From the NCBI GenBank assembly GCA_036379935.1, contig DASVFT010000050.1, positions 14,361 through 78,360 on the forward strand: 64,000 nucleotides of DNA. Direction: 5' to 3'. The translations under genes were made by a program, and so were the position numbers. The notes beneath the pieces were generated by a model. That model saw only the letters and a program-made list of their open reading frames with translations, was not told where the DNA came from and ran no database searches. Positions 8,582 to 17,990 of this stretch are shown here, piece after piece. The DNA comes from JAOPZW01 sp036379935 (GTDB taxonomy: Bacteria > Actinomycetota > Thermoleophilia > Solirubrobacterales > Solirubrobacteraceae). Each line of letters begins with the position of its first letter. The first letter of the stretch is position 1.

Positions 8582-9676
8582 TCAGCCGGCGTAGCGGTAC
8601 AGCGCCGCGCCGACGAGCCGGCCCACGACGGGCGGGCTGCGGCGGATCAGCGGCGCGACCTTGTGAGCCAGGCCCATGCCCTGGGCCGCCTCGCGGTGGC
8701 CGTCGGCCAGCTGGTGGTACTCGAGGGTGCGCTCCTCGGCGCCCCACGACAGCTTGAACTCGCGCAGGCTCTCGTGGCCGATGTCGGTGCGACCCATGTC
8801 GAGCGTGTGCATGCCCGCCTCGCAGCCCCAGCGGATCGCCTCGAGGAACAGCAGGTTGTTCGGCCGCTTGCCCAGGGCCGAGGCATCGGAGGCCCCGTAC
8901 TTGTAGATGAGCGTGCCGTTGAAGGCCAGGAAGACGGCGGCGGCGATGGCCTGCTCGCCGTCGCGGACGACGAGGACGAAGCCCAGGTCGCGCTCGAACA
9001 GCTCGGCGAAGCGCAGGATGAAGCTCCTGGGCTGCGTCGGGACGCCCTGGCGGTGGCGCGTGGCCAGGTGCAGGCGGTAGAAGTCGGCCAGGGCACCCGT
9101 GTCCGTGCGCCGCTCCACGGTCAGCCCCTCGCGCTCGGCGCGGCGCACGCCGCGCATCAGCTGCGAGCGGCGGCGGAACCGCGCCACCACGGCGTCGAAG
9201 TCGCGCTCGAGCGCGATCTCGTGCTGGTGGTAGCGGTCGACCACCTGCACGGACGTCGTCGGAGCGACGGGCCCGCGCACCTCCAGGGCGAGCCCGAGCG
9301 CCCGGCGGAGGGTGTCGAGCGCCGCGACGAGCTCCGCCGCGAGTGCGGCGTCGTCGGCGGGCGCGGTCAGGGGCGCGCACTCGTCAGAGAACGGCAGCGA
9401 CGCCAGTCGCGGCCGGCGCAACCCGCCGCCGACGAGAGCGAGCGGGAGCCCGGCGCGGATCGCGCCGGTCGAGTCGACCAAGCAGCAGGCCCGGATCGGA
9501 TAGCCGTAGGAGCGCGTCAGCAGCGACAGCCACGCCGGGTGGTGAAAGGCGTTCGCGCCCGGCGCCTGCGCCAGGAAGGCCTCCCAGCGCCCGTCGGCGA
9601 TTGGGTCGACGAGCTCAAACCCGCCGTCGGCGGGCGCGGCCCGGAACGCGCGCTGTCCACGAGACATCAGCATCAC
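8582..9676 (-). CDS. FemAB/GNAT-like acyltransferase (Acetyltransf_6 type)
   Basis: The 364-residue protein has the double-GNAT layout of FemAB/BioF2-like transferases. The first lobe contains ANAFHHPAWLSLLTRSYGY. The second lobe (about residues 170-330) contains MRGVRRAEREGL, AAVFLAFNGTLIYKYGASD and LDMGRTD. Relatives transfer aminoacyl or acyl groups onto cell-wall or exopolysaccharide precursors. It is the last gene of the long minus-strand polysaccharide operon, 52 bp after the secreted protein gene, which suggests decoration of the polymer. The initiator may be ATG 9676 or the in-frame ATG at 9665. Confidence 0.8.
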   Translation of the reverse strand: MMLMSRGQRAFRAAPADGGFELVDPIADGRWEAFLAQAPGANAFHHPAWLSLLTRSYGYPIRACCLVDSTGAIRAGLPLALVGGGLRRPRLASLPFSDECAPLTAPADDAALAAELVAALDTLRRALGLALEVRGPVAPTTSVQVVDRYHQHEIALERDFDAVVARFRRRSQLMRGVRRAEREGLTVERRTDTGALADFYRLHLATRHRQGVPTQPRSFILRFAELFERDLGFVLVVRDGEQAIAAAVFLAFNGTLIYKYGASDASALGKRPNNLLFLEAIRWGCEAGMHTLDMGRTDIGHESLREFKLSWGAEERTLEYHQLADGHREAAQGMGLAHKVAPLIRRSPPVVGRLVGAALYRYAG

Positions 9677-9728
9677 TGTTCGAACAACGGCTCGGGCACC
9701 GACCGGCTTGCGCCGCGCGCCGAGGCGG

Positions 9729-10802
9729 TCACGTAACCCGGAACGCCGTGCTCCTGACCTGCTTGCCGCCGACGCGCAGGATCGCCCGCCACAGGCCCCG
9801 CCGGTGCTTGTAGGCGCGCGCCGGCAGCGTGGCGGTGGTCAACGTCCGCGCCTGCCCCGCTGGCCACGTCGCCCGCACCGTCTTGTAGGTCCCGCGCTTG
9901 GGCGAGACATAGGACACGAAGAGCCTCTCACCCTCCGCAGGCGGCGACGAGAACCGGTAGCGCATGCACACGGACTTCACTCTGCCCGCGTGGCCGATGT
10001 GCCGGATCACCCGCTTGGTCTTGCAGTTCAGCGCCACGGCCGAGGACACGACGACGGGCCGCCCACGGACGACGTCGAAGATCTGCGCCTGCGGCCCGGC
10101 CACGGGCGCGCCGTCGTCCGACGAGCCCGCGAGCCACATGCAGACCAGATAGCGCCCCACCACGGGATCGTTGACGTAGGCGTCGATGCTGAACGCTCCG
10201 TCGACGCTCCAGCCGTCGACCATCTCCCCGCCGGGGTCGGCGTCGAAGCTGGGCCCGCACGACGGGCCGTCGGCGGGCCGGATCTTCGCGTAGACGCGCC
10301 GCGGCGCCTCGGTGGTCCCGGCCACCGCGATCCGGGCACGGTCGCCGGCGCGGACGGGATTCGGGCTCACGGTGGCGCCGATGTTGGCGGCAGGCGTGCG
10401 GACGGTGATCGTCTGCGTGGCCGGCGTGGCGATCGCGGTCTCGTCCGTAGCGAGCCAGAAGCACAGCATCCACGTGCCGGGCGCACGCCAGGTCAGGATC
10501 CGCTGCAGGCTGAAGGCACCGGTCACCGGCACGCCGTAGAACGACGCGTCCAGGAAGGTGCCGGAATCGGTGTAGGCGCTGGGCGCGCAGGCGGCCCCGC
10601 CCGCGGCGCGGTGCTTGATGTACAGGTGCTTGCCGGCCCCCGACGCCGAGCCGCTGACCGTGAAGATGCGCGGGATGTAGGCCACCGGGTCGGCCTGGCC
10701 GGTGCTCGTGGTGACGCTCAGTGAAGCGCTGTCGGCCAGCGCAGGTGCGGCGCTGCCGAGCAGCGCGACGGTGGTCACGAGGCTCGCCAGCGCGCCTCTC
10801 AT
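9729..10802 (-). CDS. Secreted protein with two Ig-like repeats, function unknown
   Basis: I do not recognise this 357-residue protein. It starts with a clear signal peptide (MRGALASLVTTVALLG, cleavage near APALADS). Two related stretches of about 100 residues follow. Each has a pair of cysteines about 45 residues apart: one ends WMLCFWLATDE, the other YLVCMWLAGSSDD. Each also has an aromatic strand pattern like an Ig-like fold. A third C-terminal domain has its own cysteine pair (NCKTKR and SVCMRY) and a basic tail. The ATG overlaps the TGA of the upstream glycosyltransferase. Export and operon position suggest a role outside the cell in polymer handling or attachment. Confidence 0.8.
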   Translation of the reverse strand: MRGALASLVTTVALLGSAAPALADSASLSVTTSTGQADPVAYIPRIFTVSGSASGAGKHLYIKHRAAGGAACAPSAYTDSGTFLDASFYGVPVTGAFSLQRILTWRAPGTWMLCFWLATDETAIATPATQTITVRTPAANIGATVSPNPVRAGDRARIAVAGTTEAPRRVYAKIRPADGPSCGPSFDADPGGEMVDGWSVDGAFSIDAYVNDPVVGRYLVCMWLAGSSDDGAPVAGPQAQIFDVVRGRPVVVSSAVALNCKTKRVIRHIGHAGRVKSVCMRYRFSSPPAEGERLFVSYVSPKRGTYKTVRATWPAGQARTLTTATLPARAYKHRRGLWRAILRVGGKQVRSTAFRVT

Positions 10803-12049
10803 GTCGACTCCGCCTGCACGACCAACCGGCGAAGCGCGCCGGCCATGCCGCCGGACACGGGCCCCATTGAGAGCGCGCGCTCGTAGGCGGCCAGGAGCGC
10901 CCGCTCCTGGTGCTCCCACGCCAGCAGGCGCTCGGCGCGGGCCCGCCCCGCGGCGCCCATCGCCTCGCGGCGCGGCTCGTCGTCGAGCAGCTCGTCGATC
11001 AGGCGCGCGAAGCCCGCGAGGTCGTCGGCCTGGGCGTAGACCGCGGCCTCCCCGGCCGAGGCGATCGACTCCATCAGGTCGAACGACACGATCGGCCGTG
11101 ACACCGCCATGTACTCGGAGATCTTGACCATGGACGAGATGTCGTTGAGCGGGCTCTTGGGGTCGGGGGCGAGGCAGACGTCCGAGGTCGACAGCACGCG
11201 CCGGATCGCGTCGTGCTCGAGCCATCCGGTGAACTCGACGACGTCGCCCAGCCCCAGCTGGCCGGTCAGGGCATTCATGTCCTCGAGCACGTCGCCGCTG
11301 CCCATGAAGATCGCGTGCCAGTCGTCGCGGCGCTCGCGCAGCAGGGCGAGCGCGCGGAGCGCCTGGTCGACGCCGTCCTGCGGGCCCATGACCCCGACGT
11401 AGCTCAGCAGGTGCGCGCGGCCGCGCTTGAGCGCGGGGTCAGAAGCGGTCGGAGTGAACCGTGCCAGGTCGGGCCCGGTGCGCACCACCGAGACGTCCTC
11501 CGGGCGCCGGCCTCCGCGGCTCATGGCCACCCTGCGGTAGGAGTCGTTCACCGAGAGCACGACGTCGGCCAGCCGGAAGGCGATCCGCTCGGCCCGTAGC
11601 GTGAGCTTGTGCAGTAGGCCCCCCTCGCGGCCGAAGCGCGACACGAAGAGCTCCGGCGTGAGGTCGTGGTGGTCGAAGACGAAGCGCGCGCCCCGGCGCC
11701 GGAGCGGCAGCGCCGCCAGGAGCAGGAAGTCGGGCGGGCTGCAGGCGTGGACGAGGTCGAAGGGCCGCTCGGCGGCCAGTCGGCGGGCCAGCCGCCCGAT
11801 GGACCACAGCGCGGACGCGTACTCGAGCGCGTAACCGAGAGGCCCGCCATCGCCGCAGCGAGCGTCGTAGCGGTGGATCGCGATGCCCTCGAGCCGCTCG
11901 AACGCGTCGCGGTCGCGATCCGCGCCCTTCGGGCAGATGATCGTCACCTCATGGCCGGCGCGGGTCAGCGCCCTGGCCTGGTTCCAAACATGGCGGTCCG
12001 ACGGCGCCGGCTCGTTCTGGATGAGGATGAGGACGCGCGCGGGCTGCAT
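10799..12049 (-). CDS. Glycosyltransferase family 4
   Basis: This 416-residue GT-B enzyme has the N-terminal acceptor lobe with DRHVWNQARALTRAGHEVTI and FVFDHHDLTPE. The C-terminal donor lobe has LLSYVGVMGPQDGVD, VEFTGWLEHD, and the conserved acidic segment MVKISEYMAVSRPIVSFDL. It resembles WcaL/PimB-type retaining transferases. It lies 6 bp after the deacetylase-like gene and overlaps the secreted protein gene by 4 bp, so it belongs to the large minus-strand operon. Donor sugar unknown. Confidence 0.9.
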   Translation of the reverse strand: MQPARVLILIQNEPAPSDRHVWNQARALTRAGHEVTIICPKGADRDRDAFERLEGIAIHRYDARCGDGGPLGYALEYASALWSIGRLARRLAAERPFDLVHACSPPDFLLLAALPLRRRGARFVFDHHDLTPELFVSRFGREGGLLHKLTLRAERIAFRLADVVLSVNDSYRRVAMSRGGRRPEDVSVVRTGPDLARFTPTASDPALKRGRAHLLSYVGVMGPQDGVDQALRALALLRERRDDWHAIFMGSGDVLEDMNALTGQLGLGDVVEFTGWLEHDAIRRVLSTSDVCLAPDPKSPLNDISSMVKISEYMAVSRPIVSFDLMESIASAGEAAVYAQADDLAGFARLIDELLDDEPRREAMGAAGRARAERLLAWEHQERALLAAYERALSMGPVSGGMAGALRRLVVQAEST

Positions 12050-12055
12050 GCTCGC

Positions 12056-13156
12056 CTAGACCCTGGCCGGATCGATCTCGAGCACGATGTCCTCGCCCTC
12101 GGCCCGGGCCCAGGCCACGCTTGCGCGCTCGGCCCCGGGCCCCTCGACGCGCACGTCGCCGGCGTCGTCCACCAGGCGCAGTCCCGCCCGCGTGCGCCAC
12201 CATTGCGCGACCTCCCGCGGCAGCGCGTGCCAGCCGCCGGTCTGGGCCGAGAGGTACTCGAGGAAGTCCTCGTAGAGGCGCAGGCGCCGTGGCGTGTCGA
12301 GGTAGTCGGGATGGGTGATCAGGTTGATCAGGCCCTGGTGCTCGATGAGCCAGTCGCTCTTGCTGGTCCAGTGCTCGATCGAGTCCGTGCGCAGGATCTC
12401 GAACAGCGTGTGGTCCTGGACGAGGGTGATCGGCAGCTCGACCAGGTCGCCGAGGAAGAACGGCAGGATCGAGCAGCACCCGCCGGCCTGGGGCTCGAAC
12501 GGGTCGGTGTCCGGGAACGAGCTGTCGTACAGGCAGCCGAGCTCGTGCATCCACTCCGCGTTGCGATGCGTCGCGGGCGACCGGAAGCCCACCGCGTCCC
12601 ATTCCCGCAGGTAGCGGTGGATCTTCGGCAGGTTCGCCTCGAAGCTGGCGCGGCTCTCGAAGAGCTTGCCGTCGTGCTTGATCGCATGCAGCCCGATCTC
12701 GCCGCCCATCGCGCGGACGTGGTCGAACAGCCCGCCCTCGATCGGATACCACTCGGCCACGAAGTTCCAGGAGGAGACGAAGCCGTGACGGTGCTCGACC
12801 TCCAGGACACGGCGGACGTTGCGCACGCCCACGGGCCCCTCGACGTCGTGGGTGAGGACCGACGCGAACCGCCGGCCGTCGGGCCAGGAGCTCAGGACAG
12901 GCAGGCTCTCGGTGCCCGCAGCCTCAAGCTGAGCGCGCAGCTCGTCACGGTGGCGCTCGACGAGGATCGGCTCGATCGGCCAGCGCGGGAAGGTCGCGCG
13001 CGCCTGCCGGCGAGCATAGGCGCGCCGGAGGGCGAGCTGAACCGAGCGCGGCATCATCGGCTTCACCGCGTAGTACGCGGACATGAGCGCCGAGCGCTCG
13101 CGCTGCCCCTGGTAGCGCTCACGGAGGTAATGCTCTGCGGCGACGACGCTCTTCAC
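12056..13156 (-). CDS. Polysaccharide-deacetylase-like protein
   Basis: The 366-residue protein carries a NodB-like barrel. The first motif, VLTHDVEG (about residue 105), supplies the catalytic Asp in place of the usual TFDD. The metal motif appears as EIGLHAIKHDG, and VGFRSPATHRN matches the third motif. A basic N-terminal region of about 70 residues has no signal peptide, so the protein may be cytoplasmic, unlike most chitin-type deacetylases. It would remove acetyl groups from a sugar intermediate or polymer. The preceding acyltransferase gene is 33 bp away, so addition and removal of acyl groups may be balanced within one operon. Confidence 0.8.
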   Translation of the reverse strand: MKSVVAAEHYLRERYQGQRERSALMSAYYAVKPMMPRSVQLALRRAYARRQARATFPRWPIEPILVERHRDELRAQLEAAGTESLPVLSSWPDGRRFASVLTHDVEGPVGVRNVRRVLEVEHRHGFVSSWNFVAEWYPIEGGLFDHVRAMGGEIGLHAIKHDGKLFESRASFEANLPKIHRYLREWDAVGFRSPATHRNAEWMHELGCLYDSSFPDTDPFEPQAGGCCSILPFFLGDLVELPITLVQDHTLFEILRTDSIEHWTSKSDWLIEHQGLINLITHPDYLDTPRRLRLYEDFLEYLSAQTGGWHALPREVAQWWRTRAGLRLVDDAGDVRVEGPGAERASVAWARAEGEDIVLEIDPARV

Positions 13157-13189
13157 ATCGAATGCAACGAGCGAGAGCGCCCCGAGCTT

Positions 13190-14320
13190 TCAGGCCTGGA
13201 CGGGCGTGGCCTCGGGCTCCGGCGCTGTGCGCCGGGCGCTCACACGGGCGGCGCGTCGGTTGGCCAGCGCGCGCTTGAGCCCCAGCGCGCGCTTCTCCAC
13301 GGCATGCCATGAGCCCAGCGCCAGCAGGTAGGTGATCGGGAACGCGACCAGCGCGACCACGGCCGGCGCCGGGCGCCCTCCCCAGAGGTGCACGATGGTC
13401 TGCTGGACCGGGAAGGCGAGCAGGTACAGGCCGTACGAGACGTCCGCGTGGTCGGTGAGCTTGCGCAGGCCGCCCCATGAGCGATAGGCGAGGAAGAGCA
13501 CGAGGTAGGGGATCGCCACGAGGAGCACCCAGCGCTCCACGGGCGTGTCGAACGTGACCACCATCGCGATGCCGGCGACGACCGCGAGGTCGGCGCGGAG
13601 CGCGACCTTCGCCCGGTAGTGGTACATCAGCGCCGAGAGCGAGAAGATCGCCAGGAGGTGGGACGCCTCGCCGTCGGCGCCCCGCACGAACTCGAGCGCG
13701 GATCCGATCCCGGGCAGGTCGACGACCCCGCCCGGCGCCACGGAGAGCAGGAAGAACGCCGCCACCATGAACGGCAGCGCGCCGGCGAGCAGACCGGCCA
13801 TGCCGAGGATCGCCAGCGCCATGTAGGCCTGCACCTCGATGGGCAGCGTCCACAGCGAGCGGTCGACCGACGTGTCCGGGTTGGCCGTGAACACGCCGGG
13901 GAGGTCGTGCGCGATGTGACGGACCGAGCCTCCGGAGGCGACCGCGGCGACGTTGTCCACCGGATAGGCGTAGGTGTCCGTCGAGCCGAAGTAGCTGCTC
14001 GACGATTCACCGCTGACCGCCGGCCCGAGCACGAACGCGAGCGCCAGTACGGTCACCGCCAGTGCGGGGACGATGCGCAGGCCGCGCTTGAGCGCGAACG
14101 CTCCCAGGCGCGGCTGCGTGAACCAGCTCTTGGCCACCAGGAAGCCGCTGATCGCGAAGAAGATCTCGACGCCCAGCGTCCCCAGCGGGAAGTGTCCGAC
14201 GTGCGGCTCGTCGTGGCCGACGACGACGAACGAGTGCGACACGAGCACGAGCGTCGCCGCCGCCAGGCGCAGCACGTCGAAGTTGTTGCGCCGCTCCCGC
14301 GACGAGGCGTCAAGGCTCAT
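13190..14320 (-). CDS. Acyltransferase 3 family membrane protein
   Basis: This 376-residue protein has about ten membrane helices and the acyltransferase-3 (OafA/YrhL) signature. The sequence NFDVLRLAAATLVLVSHSF has the conserved His in helix 1, and LGTLGVEIFFAISGFLV follows. Such enzymes O-acetylate polysaccharide repeat units. ATG 14320 is chosen because an AGGAG sits 9 bases upstream; an ATG eight codons earlier lacks one. It follows the oxidoreductase gene by 57 bp. A long extracytoplasmic loop between residues 110 and 170 is typical of the family. Confidence 0.88.
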   Translation of the reverse strand: MSLDASSRERRNNFDVLRLAAATLVLVSHSFVVVGHDEPHVGHFPLGTLGVEIFFAISGFLVAKSWFTQPRLGAFALKRGLRIVPALAVTVLALAFVLGPAVSGESSSSYFGSTDTYAYPVDNVAAVASGGSVRHIAHDLPGVFTANPDTSVDRSLWTLPIEVQAYMALAILGMAGLLAGALPFMVAAFFLLSVAPGGVVDLPGIGSALEFVRGADGEASHLLAIFSLSALMYHYRAKVALRADLAVVAGIAMVVTFDTPVERWVLLVAIPYLVLFLAYRSWGGLRKLTDHADVSYGLYLLAFPVQQTIVHLWGGRPAPAVVALVAFPITYLLALGSWHAVEKRALGLKRALANRRAARVSARRTAPEPEATPVQA

Positions 14321-14377
14321 GCCAACCGTCTCCTGCCCACACAACGAGGCGTCCGGAGCCGAACTTCTGGCTGCGAG

Positions 14378-15490
14378 CTACGCGGCGACTCGGGCCCGCG
14401 CCGGCTCGAGCACGATCGGGGCGCCGTTGCGGCGCATCGACGTTTCCGCGGCCTCAATGACCGAGACGATCTCGAGGCCCAGGGCGGCGTTCGAGCGCGG
14501 GACCGACCCGGTGCGGATCGCGTGCGCGAAGTCGGCCAGCTCGAGGCTGAGCGGCTCGTGCGCGTCGATGCGCGGGATGACGACGTCGCCGCTGCGGTAG
14601 GTCAGCTGGTACTCGCCGAAGTTGGCCGGCGCGGCGTCGCGCGCGACGTCCATGCCGCGGTCGTAGATCCGGACGGGCTCGTCGGACGCCGCGTCGTCGT
14701 ACTGGACCATGCGCTTGCTGCCGACGACGACCATCTGGCGGACCTTGCGCGGCGCCAGCCACGAGACCTGGATGTTGGCCGTGGTCCCGCTGGCGAAGGC
14801 AAGGGTCATGAACGCGGTCTCCGGCACGCCCTCCTGGAACACCGTGCACGCGGTGGTCGTCACCGACACGACGGGCTCGTCGAGCCAGTACATGAGGATC
14901 GACAGGTCGTGCGGGGCGAGGTCGGTGACGACGCCGTCGCGCTGGTACTTGCCGAGGTTCATGCGCGCCGAGGTCACGAAGTAGACGTCGCCGATGACGC
15001 CTTCGGTGAGCAGCGACCTGATCGTGTTCACCGCGGGGCTGTAGACGAAGGTGTGGCCGGGCATGAGCACGAGGTCCTCGCGCCGGGCCAGCTCGACGAG
15101 CTCGTAGGCATCGGCCGACGTCGTGGCCAGCGGCTTCTCGACGAGGACGTGCTTGCCCGCCTCGAGCGCGCGCTTGACCAGCGCGTGGTGGGTGGCCGGC
15201 GGGGTGGCGACGAGAACCGCGTCGACGCCCGGATCGTCGAGGAGCTGGTCGAGCTCCTCGCGCACGGGCACGCCCGGGAAGCGCTGCGAGAACGCGGATC
15301 CGCGCACGGCGTCGCGCTCGCACAGGGCGTGCAGGCGCATGTCCGGGCTCTCCGCCACGTTGCGGGCGAGGTTCGGTCCCCAGTAGCCGTAGCCGACGAC
15401 CGCCACCCCCAGCGGCTCGGCGCCGGCCGCGCGCGCGAAGCGCCGGCGCGGCAGGCTGCCCAGCTCAGCCACATCCCATCCGAAGTACAT
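14378..15490 (-). CDS. Gfo/Idh/MocA family sugar oxidoreductase
   Basis: The 370-residue protein is a nucleotide-sugar dehydrogenase or oxidase-reductase. The N-terminal Rossmann fold has LGVAVVGYGYWGPNLARN, and VLVEKPLATT carries the conserved EKP lysine near residue 120. LAPHDLSILMYW follows in the C-terminal alpha/beta domain. In polysaccharide loci this family, with a DegT aminotransferase, makes 3-keto and then 3-amino sugars (WlbA/WbpB type). That partner enzyme is two genes upstream. The start lies 2 bp after the sugar-transferase stop. Confidence 0.88.
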   Translation of the reverse strand: MYFGWDVAELGSLPRRRFARAAGAEPLGVAVVGYGYWGPNLARNVAESPDMRLHALCERDAVRGSAFSQRFPGVPVREELDQLLDDPGVDAVLVATPPATHHALVKRALEAGKHVLVEKPLATTSADAYELVELARREDLVLMPGHTFVYSPAVNTIRSLLTEGVIGDVYFVTSARMNLGKYQRDGVVTDLAPHDLSILMYWLDEPVVSVTTTACTVFQEGVPETAFMTLAFASGTTANIQVSWLAPRKVRQMVVVGSKRMVQYDDAASDEPVRIYDRGMDVARDAAPANFGEYQLTYRSGDVVIPRIDAHEPLSLELADFAHAIRTGSVPRSNAALGLEIVSVIEAAETSMRRNGAPIVLEPARARVAA

Positions 15491-15492
15491 GC

Positions 15493-16176
15493 CTAGGCCA
15501 CCCCCTGGCGACGAAGCACGACGAGGGCGGTGCGGGCGAGGATCCGCAGATCCAGCCACAGGCTGCGCCGCTCGGCGTATTCGATGTCGAAGCGAACCAT
15601 CTCCTCGTACGTGCGCTCGTTGCGCCCGCTGACCTGCCACAGCCCCGTCAGGCCCGGCTTGACGCCGAAGCGCCGCAGGTACCAGTCCGGGTACTGCTCG
15701 ACCTCGTACTCGATGACCGGCCGCGGTCCGACCAGGCTCATCTCGCCGCGCAGCACGTTGAGCAGCTGCGGGACCTCGTCGATGCTCCACGAGCGCAGGA
15801 AGCGCCCGACGCGGGTGACGCGGTCGTCGACGGCGAGCTTGTAGAGACCGCCGCGCGCGTGGCGCTCGGGGTCGGCGCCGAGCAGGCTGCGCACGTACTC
15901 GCGGTGCACGGCGCTGTCGGCGTCCGTGCGCATGGTCCGGAACTTGAAGACCGTGAACGGGCGCATGCCGCGGCCCAGCCGGCGCTGGCGGAACAGCACG
16001 GGACCGGGCGAGCTCAGCCGGATCGCGACCGCCGTCGCCGCGATGACGGGGACGAGCGCGACCAGCGCGAGCGCGGCCACCGACACGTCCAGCGCGCGAT
16101 GGGCCAGCGAGGCGGCGACCCGTGGCCGCGCCTCGGAGCGCGTGAGCTCGGCCATCGTGGTGACGTCGACGCTCAT
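15493..16176 (-). CDS. Undecaprenyl-phosphate sugar-1-phosphate transferase
   Basis: At 227 residues this is the short, single-helix form of the WcaJ/WbaP family. One hydrophobic segment (about 28-50) is followed by the catalytic domain: LFRQRRLGRGMRPFTVFKFRTM, RSWSIDEVPQLLNVLRGEMSLVGPRP, and PGLTGLWQVSGRN. It loads the first sugar phosphate onto undecaprenyl phosphate and so starts repeat-unit synthesis at the inner face of the membrane. ATG 16176 overlaps the aminotransferase stop (ATGA). Confidence 0.92.
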   Translation of the reverse strand: MSVDVTTMAELTRSEARPRVAASLAHRALDVSVAALALVALVPVIAATAVAIRLSSPGPVLFRQRRLGRGMRPFTVFKFRTMRTDADSAVHREYVRSLLGADPERHARGGLYKLAVDDRVTRVGRFLRSWSIDEVPQLLNVLRGEMSLVGPRPVIEYEVEQYPDWYLRRFGVKPGLTGLWQVSGRNERTYEEMVRFDIEYAERRSLWLDLRILARTALVVLRRQGVA

Positions 16177-17339
16177 GCGACCAGCCGCTGTTCCTCGTCG
16201 CTGCCCGCGACCTCGGCCGCGGCGGCGCCGATGGCGCCGATCTGCCAGTCCTCGATGCCCGGGAACAGCGGCAGCGAGCACACGCGCTCGGCCATGCTCT
16301 CGGCCACCGGCAGGCTCCCGGCCTGCAGCCCGAGGTGGGCGTAGGCGTCGGTGCGGTGCACGGGCACCGGGTAGTGCACGGCCGAGGCGATCCCGCGCGC
16401 CGTCAGCTGCGCGCGCAGGAGGTCGCGCTCGTCGCTCTGCACGACGAACAGGTGGTAGACGTGGTCGCCGGCCGCGATCGGCGCCGCGGGGAGGTCGAGG
16501 GCCAGGCCCGACAGCGCGCGGCGCAGCTCTGCCGCCGCGCGCCGCCTTTGGGCGTTCCACGCGTCCAGATGGCGCAGCTTCACGCGCAGGATCGCGGCCT
16601 GGACGCCGTCGAGCCGGGAGGTGGTGCCGACCACGCGGTGCCGGTAGCGCGGGCGCTCGCCGTGCGAGCGCAGCAGGCGGACGCGATCGGCGAGATCGCG
16701 CCGCGAGGTGACGACGGCGCCGCCGTCGCCCCACGCTCCGAGGTTCTTGGCCGGGTAGAAGCTGAAGCAGCCGATGTGCCCGAGCGTGCCGACGCGCCGG
16801 CCCCGGTAGCGCGCGCCGTGCGCCTGGCAGGCGTCCTCGAGCACCGCGACGCGCGCCTCGCGCGCCAGCTCGAGGATCGGGTCCATGTCGACTGTCGCCC
16901 CGTACAGGTGCACGGGGATGATGCAGCGGACGTTCGGGGTCAGGGCACGCTCGGCGATCTCGGCCGTGAGCAGGCCGGTGACCGGGTCGACGTCGACCAA
17001 CAGCGGCGTGGCGCCGACGTCGCTGACCGCTTCGGCGGTGGCGATGAACGTGTTGGCGGGCACGATGACCTCGTCGCCGCGCCCGATCCCGAGCGCGCGC
17101 AGCGCGAGCACGAGGGCCTCGGTCCCCGAGCCCACGCCGATGGCCTCCTCGGCCTCGCAGTAGGCGGCGAAGTCGGCCTCGAAGCCCTCGACGTGCGGGC
17201 CGAGGATGAACGAGCTCTCCTCCGCCACGGTGCGGACGACGCCGAGCAGCTCCTCGAGCAGCTCGGGGTCGTCGCGGTCCATGCGGACGAAGGGGACGGT
17301 GCCCGCGGCGGCCGCCGGTAGCGCGTGCATGGCGCTCAT
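16173..17339 (-). CDS. DegT/DnrJ/EryC1 sugar aminotransferase
   Basis: This 388-residue PLP enzyme makes an amino sugar from a keto-sugar nucleotide. Landmarks are the cofactor loop GVGSGTEAL (about 68-76), EVIVPANTFIATAEAV, LEDACQAHGA with the PLP-ring Asp, and the Schiff-base lysine in FYPAKNLG (Lys198). C-terminal VHYPVPVHRTDAY is typical of the QdtB/WlbC subgroup. The ATG overlaps the TGA of the sigma-factor gene, so its translation is coupled to that of the regulator. Confidence 0.92.
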   Translation of the reverse strand: MSAMHALPAAAAGTVPFVRMDRDDPELLEELLGVVRTVAEESSFILGPHVEGFEADFAAYCEAEEAIGVGSGTEALVLALRALGIGRGDEVIVPANTFIATAEAVSDVGATPLLVDVDPVTGLLTAEIAERALTPNVRCIIPVHLYGATVDMDPILELAREARVAVLEDACQAHGARYRGRRVGTLGHIGCFSFYPAKNLGAWGDGGAVVTSRRDLADRVRLLRSHGERPRYRHRVVGTTSRLDGVQAAILRVKLRHLDAWNAQRRRAAAELRRALSGLALDLPAAPIAAGDHVYHLFVVQSDERDLLRAQLTARGIASAVHYPVPVHRTDAYAHLGLQAGSLPVAESMAERVCSLPLFPGIEDWQIGAIGAAAAEVAGSDEEQRLVA

Positions 17340-17977
17340 GCCGCCACCCCGAGCGCGATGGCCGGAGCCGAGTCGCGGTTGGACAGCTCGACCTGCAGCG
17401 CGCGGCGACCGCGGTGGTGCAGCCCGTGGATCGAGCTCTCGGTGCGGCCCATGCGCGAGGCGATCTCGCCGGGCGTGAGGCCCACGACATGGCGCAGGAG
17501 CACCACGCTGCGCTGCTCCTCGGGCAGGGCGTCGAGCGCCTCGCGCAGGATGTGCGAGCGGTCGATCACGTCGTCGCCCGAATGCTCGTCGGCGCCGAAG
17601 ATCTCCTCGGCGGGCGTGGCGCGGCGCGAGCGCAGGTGATCGATGGCGGCGTTGTGCGCCAGGCGCAGCAGCCAGCCGAAGAACGGCACGCCGCGCTCGT
17701 CGTACTTGACGAGGACGGTCATGAGCTTGGCGAAGACGTGCTGCGTGATGTCCTCGGCCTCGTGCTCGTCGTGCACGATGCTCCGCACGTAGCCGTAGAT
17801 GTTGTGCGAGTAGCGCACGTAGAGGAAGCGGATCGCCTCGCGATCGCCCTCCTTGCCGCGAGCGACGGCCAAGGACACCGTCCGCGCGTCTTCAGGCGAC
17901 TCGTCCAGCGTGGTGCGGGCGCGGAAGCCCGCCGTCTCGTGCTGCCTGGGCAGCGGAACTGCGCTCATCTCTCTCAT
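17336..17977 (-). CDS. ECF-type RNA polymerase sigma factor
   Basis: The 213-residue protein has region 2 (FLYVRYSHNIYGYVRSIV, EAEDITQHVFAKL) and region 4 with a helix-turn-helix (GLTPGEIASRMGRTESSI). It lacks regions 1 and 3, as in ECF sigmas. No anti-sigma gene with a zinc or membrane domain is adjacent. Instead it sits 13 bp after a LuxR-type regulator and overlaps the first polysaccharide enzyme gene. This arrangement suggests the operon encodes its own transcription factors. The first four codons (MREM) offer an alternative ATG at 17968. Confidence 0.9.
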   Translation of the reverse strand: MREMSAVPLPRQHETAGFRARTTLDESPEDARTVSLAVARGKEGDREAIRFLYVRYSHNIYGYVRSIVHDEHEAEDITQHVFAKLMTVLVKYDERGVPFFGWLLRLAHNAAIDHLRSRRATPAEEIFGADEHSGDDVIDRSHILREALDALPEEQRSVVLLRHVVGLTPGEIASRMGRTESSIHGLHHRGRRALQVELSNRDSAPAIALGVAA

Positions 17978-17990
17978 GCCCCCCGGTGAG

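Noticed and set aside
8301..8594. A 97-residue plus-strand frame in the gap after the flippase
   Set aside because: Ser/Arg-rich with no motif; the opposite strand has recognisable ATP-cone wording.
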